NCBI GenBank assembly: GCA_037893225.1
Contig: JAZGUH010000156.1
Location: 248,001 to 312,000 of the forward strand
DNA length: 64,000 nt
Direction of reading: 5' to 3'
Source of the DNA: Hippasteria phrygiana
Taxonomy: Eukaryota > Echinodermata > Asteroidea > Valvatida > Goniasteridae
Shown here: positions 22,760 through 34,754 of the stretch, in pieces
Layout of the letters: the number at the start of each line of letters is the position of its first letter
How positions within the stretch are numbered: the stretch's first letter is position 1
Notes under the pieces: model-generated
Told to the model about the DNA's origin: nothing
Seen by the model: the letters and a program-made list of their open reading frames with translations, nothing else
Databases searched by the model: none
Position numbers and translations under genes: made by a program

Positions 22760-23427
22760 GTATTTGATTCTTGATTCGGGTTTAATACATGATGCTCACA
22801 ATGATGCTCCAAGAACAATTTAATCCTTTCCCAATAAAATCCGTCATCGTTCTAATCCGTCATCATAATTCTAATCAGCCGTCATTGTAATCCCTGCAAA
22901 TGATAACTATAACATAAAATAACTAAGAATTACAAAGTATTAAATTACACGTACGCATTTTGCAAAAGTGCCCAAGTCTGCGTACATGAGTGTAATATGT
23001 GGGCTAAATAAAATATAAGTTCCCTCGCATGCACATGTATATGCTTGTGCAAACATTTCAATTATTAGATCGTGTATGAGCAAGATTATTCCTAAACTCA
23101 TCCAACACCCATGGGCTCGAAGTCTGCACACAATGTAAACTTCAATACCTAGAAGCCTCTACCATCATCCTGTACACTAACATAAGTACATAATTGTAAA
23201 CATTATACAACAGACATGTGGACTCATTCACAAACTTGGTTTTGTACAGCATGCGACCAAAATAGCGCACACATAGCCAGGATACAATCACCAAGAGGTC
23301 ACCGAAACTTTCCACGTGCACACCGCAGCACAATGTAGTATACATACATGGTTTTGTGTGTGAAAGTTATCACGTGAAGCAAAGTTTGGATGATAATAAA
23401 AATATGAATATAGAAGTTACAAAAAAG

Positions 23428-23625
23428 GTCTCGTAACCCATGAAGGTCTCGTAACCCATGAAGGTCTCGTAACCCCTGAAGGTCTCGTAACCCCTGAAGG
23501 TCTCGTAACCCATGAAGGTCTCGTAACCCATGAAGGTCTCGTAACTTATGAATGTCTCGTATCCCATGAAGCTCGAAGGTCTCATAACCCATAGAGGTCT
23601 CGTAACCCACGATCGCGTTACATTG
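23428..23625. repeat. 18-bp minisatellite (GGTCTCGTAACCCATGAA), short allele
   Basis: About ten to eleven imperfect copies of the 18-bp unit, about 430 bp upstream of P450 gene A. The period is divisible by three, which explains the long hexapeptide frames. The array in unit 2 is several times longer. Confidence 0.9.
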
Positions 23626-23932
23626 GAATAATAAAGCTGCAGTCACTTTGATACCTGCGATGATAATTGCTGTTTACCTCCTACTAGGTCAAAACCTTTA
23701 CGAGGATACAAACAAGTAACACAAAATGAATGTACATTGTATTGCATTATATTTGAAAATTCACGTTTGGTCATATCAAAGGCAAGTCCAAAATATTATT
23801 GACATACCCCTGTGTCACAGTTGGCTACACGCCGTAGTCTGGCAGTTCGTTGTTATGTAAATAAGTCAGATGAATCAAAACAACTTTAGCAGACATTTGC
23901 TTTGGCTGTGCAGGGCTCCCTGTATAAGGACT

Positions 23933-23940
23933 TGACGTCA
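23933..23940 (+). promoter_or_regulatory. CRE octamer TGACGTCA, P450 gene A
   Basis: A perfect palindromic cAMP-response element 21 bp upstream of the TATA box. It is conserved in gene B (41769-41776) although the sequence just upstream of it differs by an indel. It suggests CREB/ATF-type control; this is an inference. Confidence 0.6.
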
Positions 23941-23961
23941 TTACTGAACTCTGTGTATGTG

Positions 23962-23970
23962 TATATAAAG
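23962..23970 (+). promoter_or_regulatory. TATA box TATATAAAG, P450 gene A
   Basis: A strong TATA match 85 bp upstream of the ATG. The expected transcription start, about 25-30 bp downstream, falls in or at the edge of the G-run at 23984-24002. Confidence 0.65.
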
Positions 23971-23983
23971 CTTAGATTATGGA

Positions 23984-24002
23984 GGGGGGGGGGGGGGGGG
24001 GG
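23984..24002 (+). repeat. G19 run in the predicted 5' leader of P450 gene A
   Basis: Nineteen consecutive G between TATA box and ATG. Gene B has only GGGGGAGG at the same place. The run could form a quadruplex in the leader RNA or be a sequencing or assembly length error. Confidence 0.85.
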
Positions 24003-24054
24003 TTTGTACTAAGTTATTGCGCCACTGTGTCGCTAATTGTTTCTGAATCCCAAA

Positions 24055-26920
24055 ATGCTGTGGCAAACACTTTGCATTACTTTCGCTCTCGCTTTCTTGT
24101 GGAAGCTTCTTGTGGCACTGCAAGAGACCATACGCACACGCAGTGTCCTCAAGAAGCTACCGTGTCCCCCAGGAGCGCACTGGCTCTACGGACACCAGAA
24201 GCTCGGTCCCTTCGATCCCGGCTTTCAGTGGCTGCTGGATACGGTGAAAGCCTTCCCCCGTGTATTCACCTTATGGCAGGGTCCGATTCCTCTACCCGTT
24301 CTAGTCCATCCCGACACCATTAAGCCTCTACTAACTGGTAAAGTTGCTTCCAGAAAGTCTGTCCTGTACAAACTCTTTGCTGACTGGATCGGCGAGGGGT
24401 TGGTAACTTCCGATGGGGCAAAATGGAAGAGGAATCGCCGTCTACTGACCCACTCGTTTCACTTGGACGTCCTGCGCACCTACATTCCTGTCTTTAACGA
24501 CTGCGTCGATGTGCTAATGGGAAAGATGGACCGGCTGGCAGCTCAGAGGAAACCCATGGACATCAACCGTGAGCTGGTCCTTTGCACCTTTGATGTCATT
24601 TTGCGCACTGCATTCTCTAACGAGTCGAATTGTCAGGTAAGGGATTTCCTTCTATAAAGATACCCATCACAGAACTTGAATGTACCAGACCTTTTGGCTT
24701 TTTTCAGACCGAGTATAAAGGGACACATTTATACACTATGTGGTTTCCTCATTCCTGGTCCGATTTTCAAGAAGTTCGATAACATAGGTCTATTAGCACG
24801 ACGTCACCTGGTTGTTGAATTTTACAAATCTTAGCTAATGTCGGTATTATAGGCCTAAGCATTGTACTAAAGTCAAACGTAGCTGTTGTAACCGATTTCG
24901 ACTCATTTCTGGGTGAAACAAATATGGAGCTACTCGGATTTGACGTTACCTATAGTGAAATGCAAGGAGACGTGAAGCACAAGACCAACCGACCGCTAAA
25001 ACTAATTGACCGTTAAGACTTCTGTCACTATAATTTCAGCTTCAAGAATTGCCGAATGAGGATGGGATTGACGTTTTGTCGGCTTCCGATAATATGTCCT
25101 GGACTTTCCAGGAACGCCAGTTCCGCAATCAACTACTTATCAACCCTTTGGTGTTCTGGCTCAGTCCCCACTACTCCAAGTATAAGAAGGCTTACATGTA
25201 CCTACGGAATACTGCCAAACGACTGATCGAACAGCGTGTGAGAGAAATAGCAAAACAGGTAATTCCACATTTCAAAACTGAAAATGGGTGCCAGCGAGTG
25301 GAAGGCGGCATCCACTTTTATAATACCTGTGGGCGGTATTTGTTATTTGTTTGAGTTTTCTCTTGTAAGGTCTATAGCACCCTATTTGCCCTCCACAGCC
25401 ACCCCTGATCATTACCATAGCTCACCGTCCAAGTTCCGACGTCCTTGTACTTAATTGATCCGCGAGGAATACATTTCGGTGCATCTAATCAATGCTCCTG
25501 GACGTGCTGGAGCATGCCCGCAATAAGGAGGACGTTACTTCACCCAAAACATTAAGAATTGATTTTTGTTTTAACCTGGTATTGCTTTTGCACTTTGGCC
25601 TTGCCACACCCCCTCTTGAAGGTGGGGCCTCCTGAAAAGGTGACCTTTAACCTTTTTCTTCAGTTGTTCTACTGTTGTTGGTATTGCTGTCGTTACTACG
25701 TGTTGTTTTTGTTGTAGATATCGACCCCCCCCCTTGTTGGCGTTTAACTTCTCGTTACATTTCTTGTTTACATACACATCACATAATTATTATGCCCCCT
25801 TTACAGGCGGACGCAGGTGACCCAATCACCAAGCCTCGTGATTTCTTGGACTCGCTCGTCCTGGCCAGAGATGCAGACGGCAGCGGGCTGAGTGTCAATG
25901 AAATGGTAGACGAAGTCAACACCTTCATGTTCGCCGGCCATGAAACCACGTCTACTTCTATGACGTGGTTGCTGTACTTCCTCGCTAAACACTCTGAACA
26001 TCAGACGAAAATCAGGGAGGAGGTGGATGAAATACTAGGCAACAGAGACTCGGAGAGAATCAGTTTGTAAGCAATTTCCAATGCTCTAAAACAACATGGT
26101 TCATGTATATGGGAAAAAGTTATTTCTTTTTTCACCTGAGATAGGGATGGCGTAATGGAGAGGGGATGTTACGCTCCAGATTCTAACCGCAAACGATTTC
26201 AAGGTTAATCATCCCAGTCAAAAATATTGCTCGATTTTTAAAAGTTGAACCATGATCTGTTGTGTGTTCCCCATAAATATGCAAAGGAAACACTGAATGC
26301 CGCTACATCAGTTTAAATATGTGGTGGCGTCACATTGGCTTGTGGTGGCGTCACAATATCTTGTGAATACTTTGTTGTACCAATTTGGAATATCCAGCCT
26401 TTAATTTTGTATTAACCACAAATGAAATGTTCCTTGATGAATTTAATTTCGTTTCAGCAAGGACATAAGTCGCTTGGAATACATGTCCATCGTCATGAAG
26501 GAGTCTATGCGGATGGTAAATGCAGCTGTGATGATCAGCCGTACCGTGGAAGTTCCCTACGACGTGGACGGCGTCACACTCCCTGTTGGCACTATGGTAG
26601 GTATCTCCATTTACCAGCTCCACCACAACCCGGCCGTGTGGGGCGATGATCACATGGAGTTCAAACCCTCTCGGTTCCTGCCAGAGAACTTCTCCAAGAT
26701 GGATCCCTTCTCTTTCATACCCTTCTCTGCCGGGGCAAGGAACTGCATCGGGCAGCAGTTCGCCTTGAACGAGATGAAGGTATTCATAGCGAGGATCCTG
26801 AGGCGGTTCCGTCTGAGCTTGGTGAAGGGGGAACCAGAGCCAGTTCCGGCTATGAACGGCGTCTTAAAACCAGAGCATCCTGTGTTCATCAATCTTGAGC
26901 CAATCGATAGGAATTCTTAA
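24055..26920 (+). CDS. Cytochrome P450, CYP4-clan, gene A (4 exons)
   Basis: A heme-thiolate mono-oxygenase, predicted to hydroxylate lipophilic substrates at the ER membrane with electrons from P450 reductase. Exons are 24055-24636, 25040-25258, 25807-26066 and 26458-26920. All introns are GT-AG, phases 0, 0 and 2, giving 507 residues, normal for the family. Residues 3-22 form the membrane anchor, followed by the proline hinge LPCPPG. The C-helix motif is WKRNRR. The I-helix reads FMFAGHETT (307-315), the K-helix ESMR (369-372), and the heme loop FSAGARNCIG with Cys450. The usual CYP4 I-helix Glu that cross-links heme is Ala310 here, so covalent heme is unlikely. The start is the first ATG after the TATA box, with A at -3. 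The gene is duplicated as gene B. The substrate cannot be predicted, and I give no symbol. Confidence 0.92.
25725..25733. repeat. C9 run in intron 2 of P450 gene A
   Basis: Nine C in gene A against 27 C in gene B (44269-44295) at the same intron position. This accounts for nearly all of the intron 2 length difference (548 versus 567 bp). Confidence 0.8.
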
Positions 26921-27720
26921 ATGCATTTATCGATACCACAAATATTGGTGAATTTCGGGTAGTAGTTCGAATGATGACCCAACATCTCTAGATTTTTGTT
27001 TGTTCAACAGCATCAAATTTGGTTTCGTTTGGAAGGAATGGCAAGCTCAAATTTGTCTTTCACGTCTGAAAAAAATCCACATTTCCGTGCTGATAAACAA
27101 AGCTTTTGAAACTGATATTGCGATGTCTGGCATTTCCACCATTATTCAGTGCCCATTTGTCTATGCTTTTTTTAATGCCCTGTATAAACTGCGGTGTGAG
27201 TTTAACGTTTTAGCAAATGTTTGGTTACCGTATGGTGAAGGCAGCTTCCTTGCATGCCGTAGCTACTGATGCGCATTTGTTTGCGTTTATAAGAATTGTC
27301 CTTCGTACTTCGCTTTTAGACTAATTGTAACAAATATAAACTAGCGTTAAATTAAAGCCGAAGAAATAGTTTTAAATTATAGTAAATGTATATAGCCTAA
27401 TGGGCAAGTCATAACGCCTATAGTGCGTCCGTTTAAAGAAAGCAACTGCACCAATTTCAAAATGATATAATGGGGCAACATCGTGTAAAGGGACACACAA
27501 TAATTGCTTCCAGAGGGGAAAACAGCACTATCTGGATGTGCAAATACATGATTAGATGTGGTTCAAGATTTTGTCTTAAATAATAATTTCAAAGACTCCT
27601 AGGGCTTAATTGTTTTCGAGAAGCACACATGCCACCTTTATATACACATTTAGGGCTGGTACAAAACGTGGACAAAATGAGAGATTTTGTTAGGTCACCA
27701 GCAGTGTGCCCCAAAATATA

Positions 27721-27946
27721 CTACTCAAAAAAATTAAAGGATCAGACATTTGCCGTTAAAAATTTCAGTCAGGTGTGTACTGAAGTTGATTTTACTCATT
27801 GTACACTGCAGCGCATGTCCATGCTTAGTTAAGCACCACAGAATGTGAGATGATGCAATTGCTCAGTCAGGTGTTTCAAAGTCAAATTGACTGGAGGGGT
27901 TAAAAAAAATAATAATTAAGTTTGATCCTTTAATTTTTTTGAGTAG
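27721..27946. mobile_element. 226-bp mariner-like MITE with perfect terminal repeats
   Basis: The 24-bp terminal repeats are identical and begin CTACTCAAAAAAATTAAAGG. TA flanks both sides. Unit 2 keeps only the right end (46173-46196), because a deletion/insertion replaced the left part. Confidence 0.85.
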
Positions 27947-29522
27947 TATATTAATTTGTGTATATACGTGTGTACGCTACGACAGCAAACAACTATGTAC
28001 TGGCAAACAAGATATATGTTTGCATTCTTTGAATGGCTATGAAACGAAAGAACTTGTTTTTTGCGACTTTTTAAAAACTAATATCGAATTAAGTTCCTTT
28101 AAAAATAAAGAAAAATTAGGCGGTACAGGAAAACATCGAATTAAAGACACATTTTGTACTAGAACTGCGCAGTTTGGAGTCATTGCATTTACGGAAATTT
28201 CATCAGGCAAGTATTTCACTAGACGTTTTTGCATGAATCTCTTAATTGACCTTAATATTTTGCTTTGGCTGCCTTGATAAATACAACACCTGGGCCGATA
28301 CTGGAAAAAAAGAAAGTAGCACCAAGAGTAACCTGTGACCAGAAATATTCAAAATTAGAATTATGGGATTGTTTACCTGCCCCCCGAAATGGCACATTCA
28401 ACCACCAACCCCTTTTTCTGATCCGCCCATCACGACGCGAGCGCATTGCAAGTTTATGTGTAGTGCTTGTTTTTGTTGTTGGTGGTTTTAGTTTCATGTT
28501 TGTCTTTAAATGGGAACCCCGATTGTTGGTGCCTTGAGGAAAACCATCTATTGACATGATGTAGTCTATGCCCATGTGATTGCGGGCATCCTATCAACTC
28601 TGTAAAAAAGATATCCGTTATTTTATATCCAAAGTTAGGGCAGCAGCGTCGCCAGACCTTTTGCTGTTTTATATTTTTACATGTTGTCGATTATTTTTGC
28701 AAGGTTTGTGTAAAAACAGTATGCATATCACAGCGCGCGCTGTGAAAACGCTGACGAAGTATGCACGAAAAGTAGCACGATGCGATGTGGCGTAATTAAA
28801 ATTAACCTCACATACTGACTTGCTGAATGGGACCAATCTCACCTGTGTCCACAGTTTGGCTTCCTGATGAAAATGAGTGTTGGAATTAATGTACTTTTCA
28901 CCCGGCATGTTGTATTTATGAGGTTTTCTGTAAGTTTCTGTAAAAGAACAAGAGAGTTGACTGTTGACTCATTTGTCAATAAATAGTACTTAACTGATGA
29001 TTAAACTTGCTTTATAATTGTGTGTGTCATCAGTTCAGATAGTTGAGTTGGTGATTGTCTTTTTTTTTTAATCTTCTGACCATTCATGGAGGGGTTTAAA
29101 GGGAAAAGTGTAAGCATTTTTTTGCAAACATCAAAAAACAAAACAAATTATTGTGAAATACCTTGACTGGAGTGTTAGTTAATGACAGTCTAAAGCATAC
29201 TGTAACATTATGGCACCTGGTGTGCTGACATTTTGAAGAATAGTGCTATTAATTTTGTATCAATTTCCAACACTATATTTGAGTCAGTCCACTGAATTTA
29301 CAAAGCAAAGGATGGAGTTGAAAGAACAAAACTGACTAAAATAAGAAACAAAAATCGGTGGCTGCGTTGACAACGTATCCAAATTTACGCTTTGTTTTAT
29401 GCCTACTTTTTTGGAGATGACCCTTTTATAACAGCCCGAACAGCATTTAGGTCTTATTTTAAATATATGTAGGACGAATGCTGTATATGCACAACTGCGA
29501 ACATAAACAATGATCCAGTATT
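27947..29522. other. Duplicated sequence downstream of P450 gene A, no gene seen
   Basis: Matches 46197-47780 closely. Only short frames occur, none with introns or motifs I recognise. Confidence 0.4.
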
Positions 29523-29696
29523 ATTATTGACGTACTGGTGAGGACAAATAAGAGGGTTCAACAAAGGGAACAATACTGTCCTCACGCTTATTTCTTTGTT
29601 CCGGAAAAGTGAGGACAGGCAAACTAGTGCTTAGTCTATGGGGATGGGTTAGTGTGTAGGACAATAGAAAGTCCTGACCAGGATGGTGGAAAAAGT
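29523..29696. other. Junction segment between duplication units
   Basis: 174 bp not shared by either unit. It contains gaggac-rich sequence and 'cttagtctatgggg', whose inverted relative occurs after unit 2 at 48240-48400 ('ccccatagactaag', 'gcgaggac'). The same dispersed repeat therefore lies at both distal ends of the units, a possible recombination substrate. Confidence 0.5.
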
Positions 29697-30377
29697 ACCA
29701 CCGGACAAGGGCCAGATCTCGCTATCCGTTTCTGGCGAGAAAAGATTTTGTGCATGCACAAAGTTTTCAGGCCGCTTTGACGGACATCACCTGACGATGA
29801 ACGTCCATCCAAAGGATAAAAAGGACATGAAACGCATTTCAACGGATATCAACGGATGCCAAAAATCGACATTCGTTTCTCATGCGTTTGCCTTATCCGG
29901 CAAAGTGTGACAGGCGCATATTAGGAAAGGGACTGTACGTAGACGAAAATACATCAAAATCCAGTCTTGGCCCAAGACTAACTTGCACCAAGAAGTTGAG
30001 ATACAAAGCGTCCATAGCTTGTCGATTACAGGCCCCTTAAATAATAGCCCAAAAGGTGGTGTGTAGATTCATTATTAAAATAATGCTGCTTTAAGATATA
30101 TATCTGTCGAGTTGGAGGTTTGGGTCTAGGGCCTAAATGCCAAATAAAATAAGAAGAGAAAAAAAGACTAAAACAAAAGTAAAAGAACAAAATAAAATAG
30201 AAATACAATTCGCCACCGGAGTGTACCAATCAGAAATTCTGTAGTCAAACATATCTTCCTGTATATTTAAGGTCTCCCAATTGTGTTACTCTCTTTGTCC
30301 AGGCAAGCATTTTTGTAGGGGAACTTGAATGCTTATGCACCCTACGCAACTCCACCATTTACGGGCCTTACACTTAA

Positions 30378-30702
30378 GGGGACTGTTTGCTAAGCAAATT
30401 GCTAAGACATTTTTTTTAGGTTATGTCATAGGGTGCTCCTTTAAAGTATAGATTTTGTGAAAAGGGGCTCTGTACTAACTTAGATAATGTTTTAAACTTT
30501 AAATTACAGTTGATTGTATGTAAAGAGATGTTTTACTTTTCCCATAAAACTTGATTAAGTAATTGTACTGAAATCCAATATGGCCGCCATTACCATGGCA
30601 ACAGCGGATTTGCGGACAGTGTTTTTTCTTGTAAATTCTGAAGACAATATATATTGGTGATAATACATTCAAAAAAAGTAGTCTGCTTAGCTAACGGTCC
30701 CC
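30378..30702. mobile_element. TTAA-flanked MITE, unit 2 copy
   Basis: Counterpart of 17156-17481 with the same ends and TTAA flanks (30374-30377, 30703-30706). It predates the duplication. Confidence 0.7.
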
Positions 30703-31009
30703 TTAAACCTCGGGACCTTTCAAGGATGTATGTGATGTTCACAAGTTGCTTTTACAGACATCAGCGCAGTAACTTACAACACAGTCACCAACACACTTCA
30801 CCACAAACAATCTAAACCAATGTGTTTATAAGCAGATAAACTCGAGGTACCGATTAAATTACCGGAGCTTCACTCTGGCTTGGTAAAAGAGCTGTACACT
30901 GAAGATGGAGAGAAATGTTCCTGCAGAGGTAGAATCCCACTAAGCCGTTGTATAAGTTTGCAACTTCTGCATAAGAAAAACAAAATGTCATTCGGCATAC
31001 CGCTTGTTC

Positions 31010-31058
31010 GACGACGACGACGACGACGACGACGACAACGACAACGACGACGACGACA
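31010..31058. repeat. (CGA)n microsatellite, unit 2
   Basis: Counterpart of 17799-17846 with an additional CAA interruption. Confidence 0.85.
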
Positions 31059-31566
31059 TAATTTTCTCATTTTCTACAGAATGAGTAACTGTACTTTCCA
31101 GCAGCTCTGGCAGGCTAGGGAGAAGGCCTTACGCTATTCCTACCATCTATATAACTACAATTTTTCTCCCTTGCTCAATGTATCCCTACAGGTTTGCTAT
31201 GATCTCCTTGGGTATCCTCTTGGGGTTTCTTGCCTCCTTTGGCGTCTTCACCTTTTCCTTCAAGCCCTACCTCATCCCTCTCTTCCTCCCATCGCCCAAT
31301 TACCACTTCCCATTGATATCCCCTTTTTTGCCACATTCTTTTGTTCTCCATCCCCAAATTCATCCTCCCCAGCTTTCATGCTTAACCAAACCATACTAAT
31401 TTGTTCCTTGTGTAGCTTTGTTCCTCTCTGTACTCCCTTTGATGTTCACCTCCTGTCTCTCTCCCTTGGTCTTTAATCTCATTTTTGTGTTTCTCCACCC
31501 CCCACTTGCTTATGTAACACCCCTCCCCCCCCTCACGTTTGTTTCTTGTACACTGTCATTTGCCTT

Positions 31567-31607
31567 TGAGAAATACCTTGCTTAAGTTCGAAACGTTAGG
31601 CCAGCTA
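31567..31607 (+). other. Hairpin motif with CGAAACGTTAGG, unit 2
   Basis: Counterpart of 18353-18395. The base 'gagaaag' has become 'gagaaat', while the CGAAACGTTAGG part is unchanged; the 5' stem strand reads ACCTT instead of AACTT. Confidence 0.3.
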
Positions 31608-32976
31608 ATTTTGTTGAAAAAAACAACACAGTGGTGTAAAGTTTGTTTGCTACCTAAATTTCATCTTAACAAATATAATTAGCACATGCACTTATTTGAT
31701 CTTTTTGAGTAATAAAACGTGAATATCTGAATGAAAACAAAATCAATTCTGGGTTGTTCACAGAATTGGGCCAAAGGTGGTTAGTAGTGGACTAGTGGTC
31801 ATTGTATTGAAACATACAAAATGCATTTTCTTCTATATTCTTTTGCCTATTTAAGTCATCTGGGACGGTCAAACTTTAAGGTGAAAGGTCACCTAAGGGT
31901 CAGTTGGTGTCCAAATGCCTCTTCTCTTACATTATGTTGCCATTTTCAACCGAACGTAGATGCTTTGGCGATTTCAGACCAATTGTCACCCTGTGGTCAG
32001 TGCGAGTCAGTTCAGACAAACCTTCCAGGGCTATTTAGGCTGATATCCGTTCAAATCAGGTGAAGAAATGTTGGCAAAAAATCATTTTACCTGTTTCAGT
32101 AAAATAGAATGACCCCCTGCTGACCATTAGGTGACCATTGGCCAAATTTTGTGTACACCTATATCAGGCTTGGTCCAGAGATGTAAATAGTCAACTTTGA
32201 CATTAACTGGATCAAGACTGCATTGAAGAAGCATTTCGTATTTTTGAAGAAAATTACCCCTGCTGACCATTAGCATTGTTTACAAACCTACTTAACCGTT
32301 GAGCGCCGTGGCTCAACGCAGGGATAAGTCACTGATGCTGTTATGCAGTATTTCTTAATTTTCTGTACTCAAACAGAAACTGAGCTGATTTTCCATGTAT
32401 AAAAAAGAATTATGAGCACTAAAATAACTAGAGCAAATAAGGTGCTACAAAGTTACATCATTATTTGAATCAACATACCTTGAAGCGAGGGGAGCACGTT
32501 GAAAAAATTATCGAGAAATGCCGCGCCTAGTAAACAGTTGGACTGTTCTTTTCATCTATGTGCTTCAAGTGCAGGTAACCTGTTCCTTCGCGAATGCACA
32601 GCTACCAACTGAGCGTTCTAGATATGTAAGATGTATTTCCGCACCTGCACCTGCCATTTCCGCACCATTCCTCCATGTCCCTACGAAGTGTAGTGTGCGT
32701 TATTGTATTCCCCATACATGAACTTCCGATCGACTGGTTCCGAGTCCATCCATTATCTTTGTGCTTCGAAAGGTGGTACCGGTGTCATATGAAAATGAGA
32801 CTCCGATGACAATAGGAATCGCTTTCCCTATTATTGTTAAACCCTCTCACGTGACCGGCCACTCTCCTCATTATCTTCACTTAGGCATATGCAGTACTAT
32901 CAATGAGCACGTATTTTATAGTGACTGAAATTCACGCTGCACCTGTCTTGGATCATCGTACCGGGCATGGATAATA

Positions 32977-33872
32977 TCGTGAGGACATCACACATCACAG
33001 ATTTCTGCGGAGATATTTGCGATGTCGCACATTCGCACATTTCTGCCCAGATTTCTTTGATGTCGCACATTTCATCGCACTTTTCTGCGACGTCGCACAT
33101 TTTATAGCACAACTGTGCTTTTTATCCAATTTTTGTTGGGTTCAAGTTCAACAAAATGTTTAAGGTTTTAGCAAAATTGCATATTTTTAAGCATAGTCTA
33201 AATAACGAATACATTCTGCTGAAAACTTAGAGAAGACAGATTACATTCACTAATTAAAGGGCTAATGAGAACTTTTCATTCAAAAGTGCAGAAGAATGCA
33301 TTTTGTTGACAATACTGCCGCAAAAAGGAAATGTACTTCGCATACTTTCCCGAAGTGAATTTTTATTGCGGATTCTATCTTATACTAGGCAATCCCAATT
33401 TTTGGAGGGGGCAAATTCGGCCAACTAATTAGTTGCTATAAATTAGTTAATGACGAGTCGTTTTATGAACAGGTATGTGAGGTACATTTACTTTTAAAGC
33501 GGCAGTGTTGTCAACAAAATGCAGTTTTCTGAACTTTGAATGAAAAGTTCTTATTAGCCCTTTAATTAGAAGCTAATTAGTCAACGCAATCGGTCTTCTC
33601 CTAATGTTGAGCATGTAGAATATATGGAACCCAAAAAAACTTTGTTGAGCACCTTTTACTTGATACGTTTCAGATTTTGAATCTGTGGCTAAATCCACGG
33701 CTGAAATATCTGCGCAGAAATATGCGCAGAAAAGTGCGATAAAATGTGCGGCATCGCAGCAATCTGCGATAAAATGTGCGACATCGCAAATATCTGCGCA
33801 GAAATCTGCGATAAAATGTTCGACATCGCAAATATCTGCGCAAAAATCTGCCATGTGTGATGTCCCTTCAGG
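32977..33872. mobile_element. Fold-back element, unit 2 copy with centre deleted
   Basis: The same ends as 20088-21302, but the sequence jumps from 'ttttatgaaca' to 'ggtatgtgaggtac' near 33472. This removes about 290 bp around the palindrome centre. Deletion of the tip is what one expects when a long palindrome is replicated. Confidence 0.75.
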
Positions 33873-34746
33873 GCCACGATACATGCAGCAGATTAGTACA
33901 TGTACATGTACATACATTCAAATTAGAATGGTAACACATACCAACACGGCAAAATTCTCGCCCATTGCAAAAGCTGTCGACTGAAGCTCGTGTGCCTTAG
34001 GGCCTATAACAAAAGAAACTGAAAACAACATCCATTCAACTCAAACTGGGAAAGTATTTTACAACTCCGTTGCCATGTAGGTTTGTTTTAGTAACAAAAA
34101 AGAACCCAACAACAACAACAATCGGCTATGCAGAAAAATGTACCTCTCTACTCCCGCAATATCCCTCCGCTCTAAGGCCTAAAGCATTCAAGGGGAAATC
34201 ATGCTGCAGCTATATAGTGAAAAGGATCGAGTGTACTATTAACGGGACATTCCATAAAGTTATTTGTGATCTGAGGAATTTAAGACTTTGAACTTGGCAG
34301 TCACCAACACGAATGTTTTTCTTTGTGATATAAATAGCAACCAAAAGACCTCCATGAATTTGTAATGTACTCGAGTGACTTATTGGTATAAAAACCCCAC
34401 AAATGAAGAGTAGCTTAAAAATGAAGGAAGCCTACATGAGGCAAGAAATAACTTTGGTTATTGAGCAAACCATGTGTCCAAGGGGGAGTTATTGTTTAAT
34501 TATTTCTCACCGTGTGTCAGTTCAGCCGGGCAATCACCCGTTTATTGATTGTATTATTTTATTTTATGTATTTATTTGTTATTTATCCTGGAATGAAAAC
34601 GAAACTATACACAATGAAAACAGTCATACAACATCGTTGAGGAACAAGGGAAGGCGCCCCTCGGGGTGAAAGGGCTGTATAGCTCCGTCGGGTTGGAGGG
34701 CGTGAGCCCTCATGGTAAGAAGATTCCAAGGACATAATCCTTGACA

Positions 34747-34754
34747 GTATTTGA
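34747..34754. other. Empty target site for the unit 1 hAT-like insertion
   Basis: A single GTATTTGA in otherwise identical flanks, corresponding to the duplicated octamer around 22141-22759. Confidence 0.8.

Larger units (their letters stand above)
16475..29522 (+). repeat. Segmental duplication unit 1 (contains P450 gene A)
   Basis: About 13.0 kb is collinear with 29697-47780, at very high identity, from 'accaccggacaagggcc' to 'acaatgatccagtatt'. Matching landmarks include the TTAA MITE, the CGA microsatellite, the fold-back element, the 18-bp minisatellite and all four P450 exons. Unit-1-specific material includes about 230 bp near 18535-18765, about 290 bp in the fold-back centre and the 22141-22759 insertion. 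Confidence 0.92.

Noticed and set aside
27000..27269. 89-codon frame after P450 gene A, also open at 45561-45839
   Set aside because: Conserved only because the units are recent duplicates. It lies in the likely 3' untranslated region.
28265..28537. 90-codon frame with a hydrophobic segment (IASLCVVLVFVVGGFSFMF)
   Set aside because: In unit 2 a minus-strand version is equally open, there is no splice or homology support, and the frame is disturbed by small indels.
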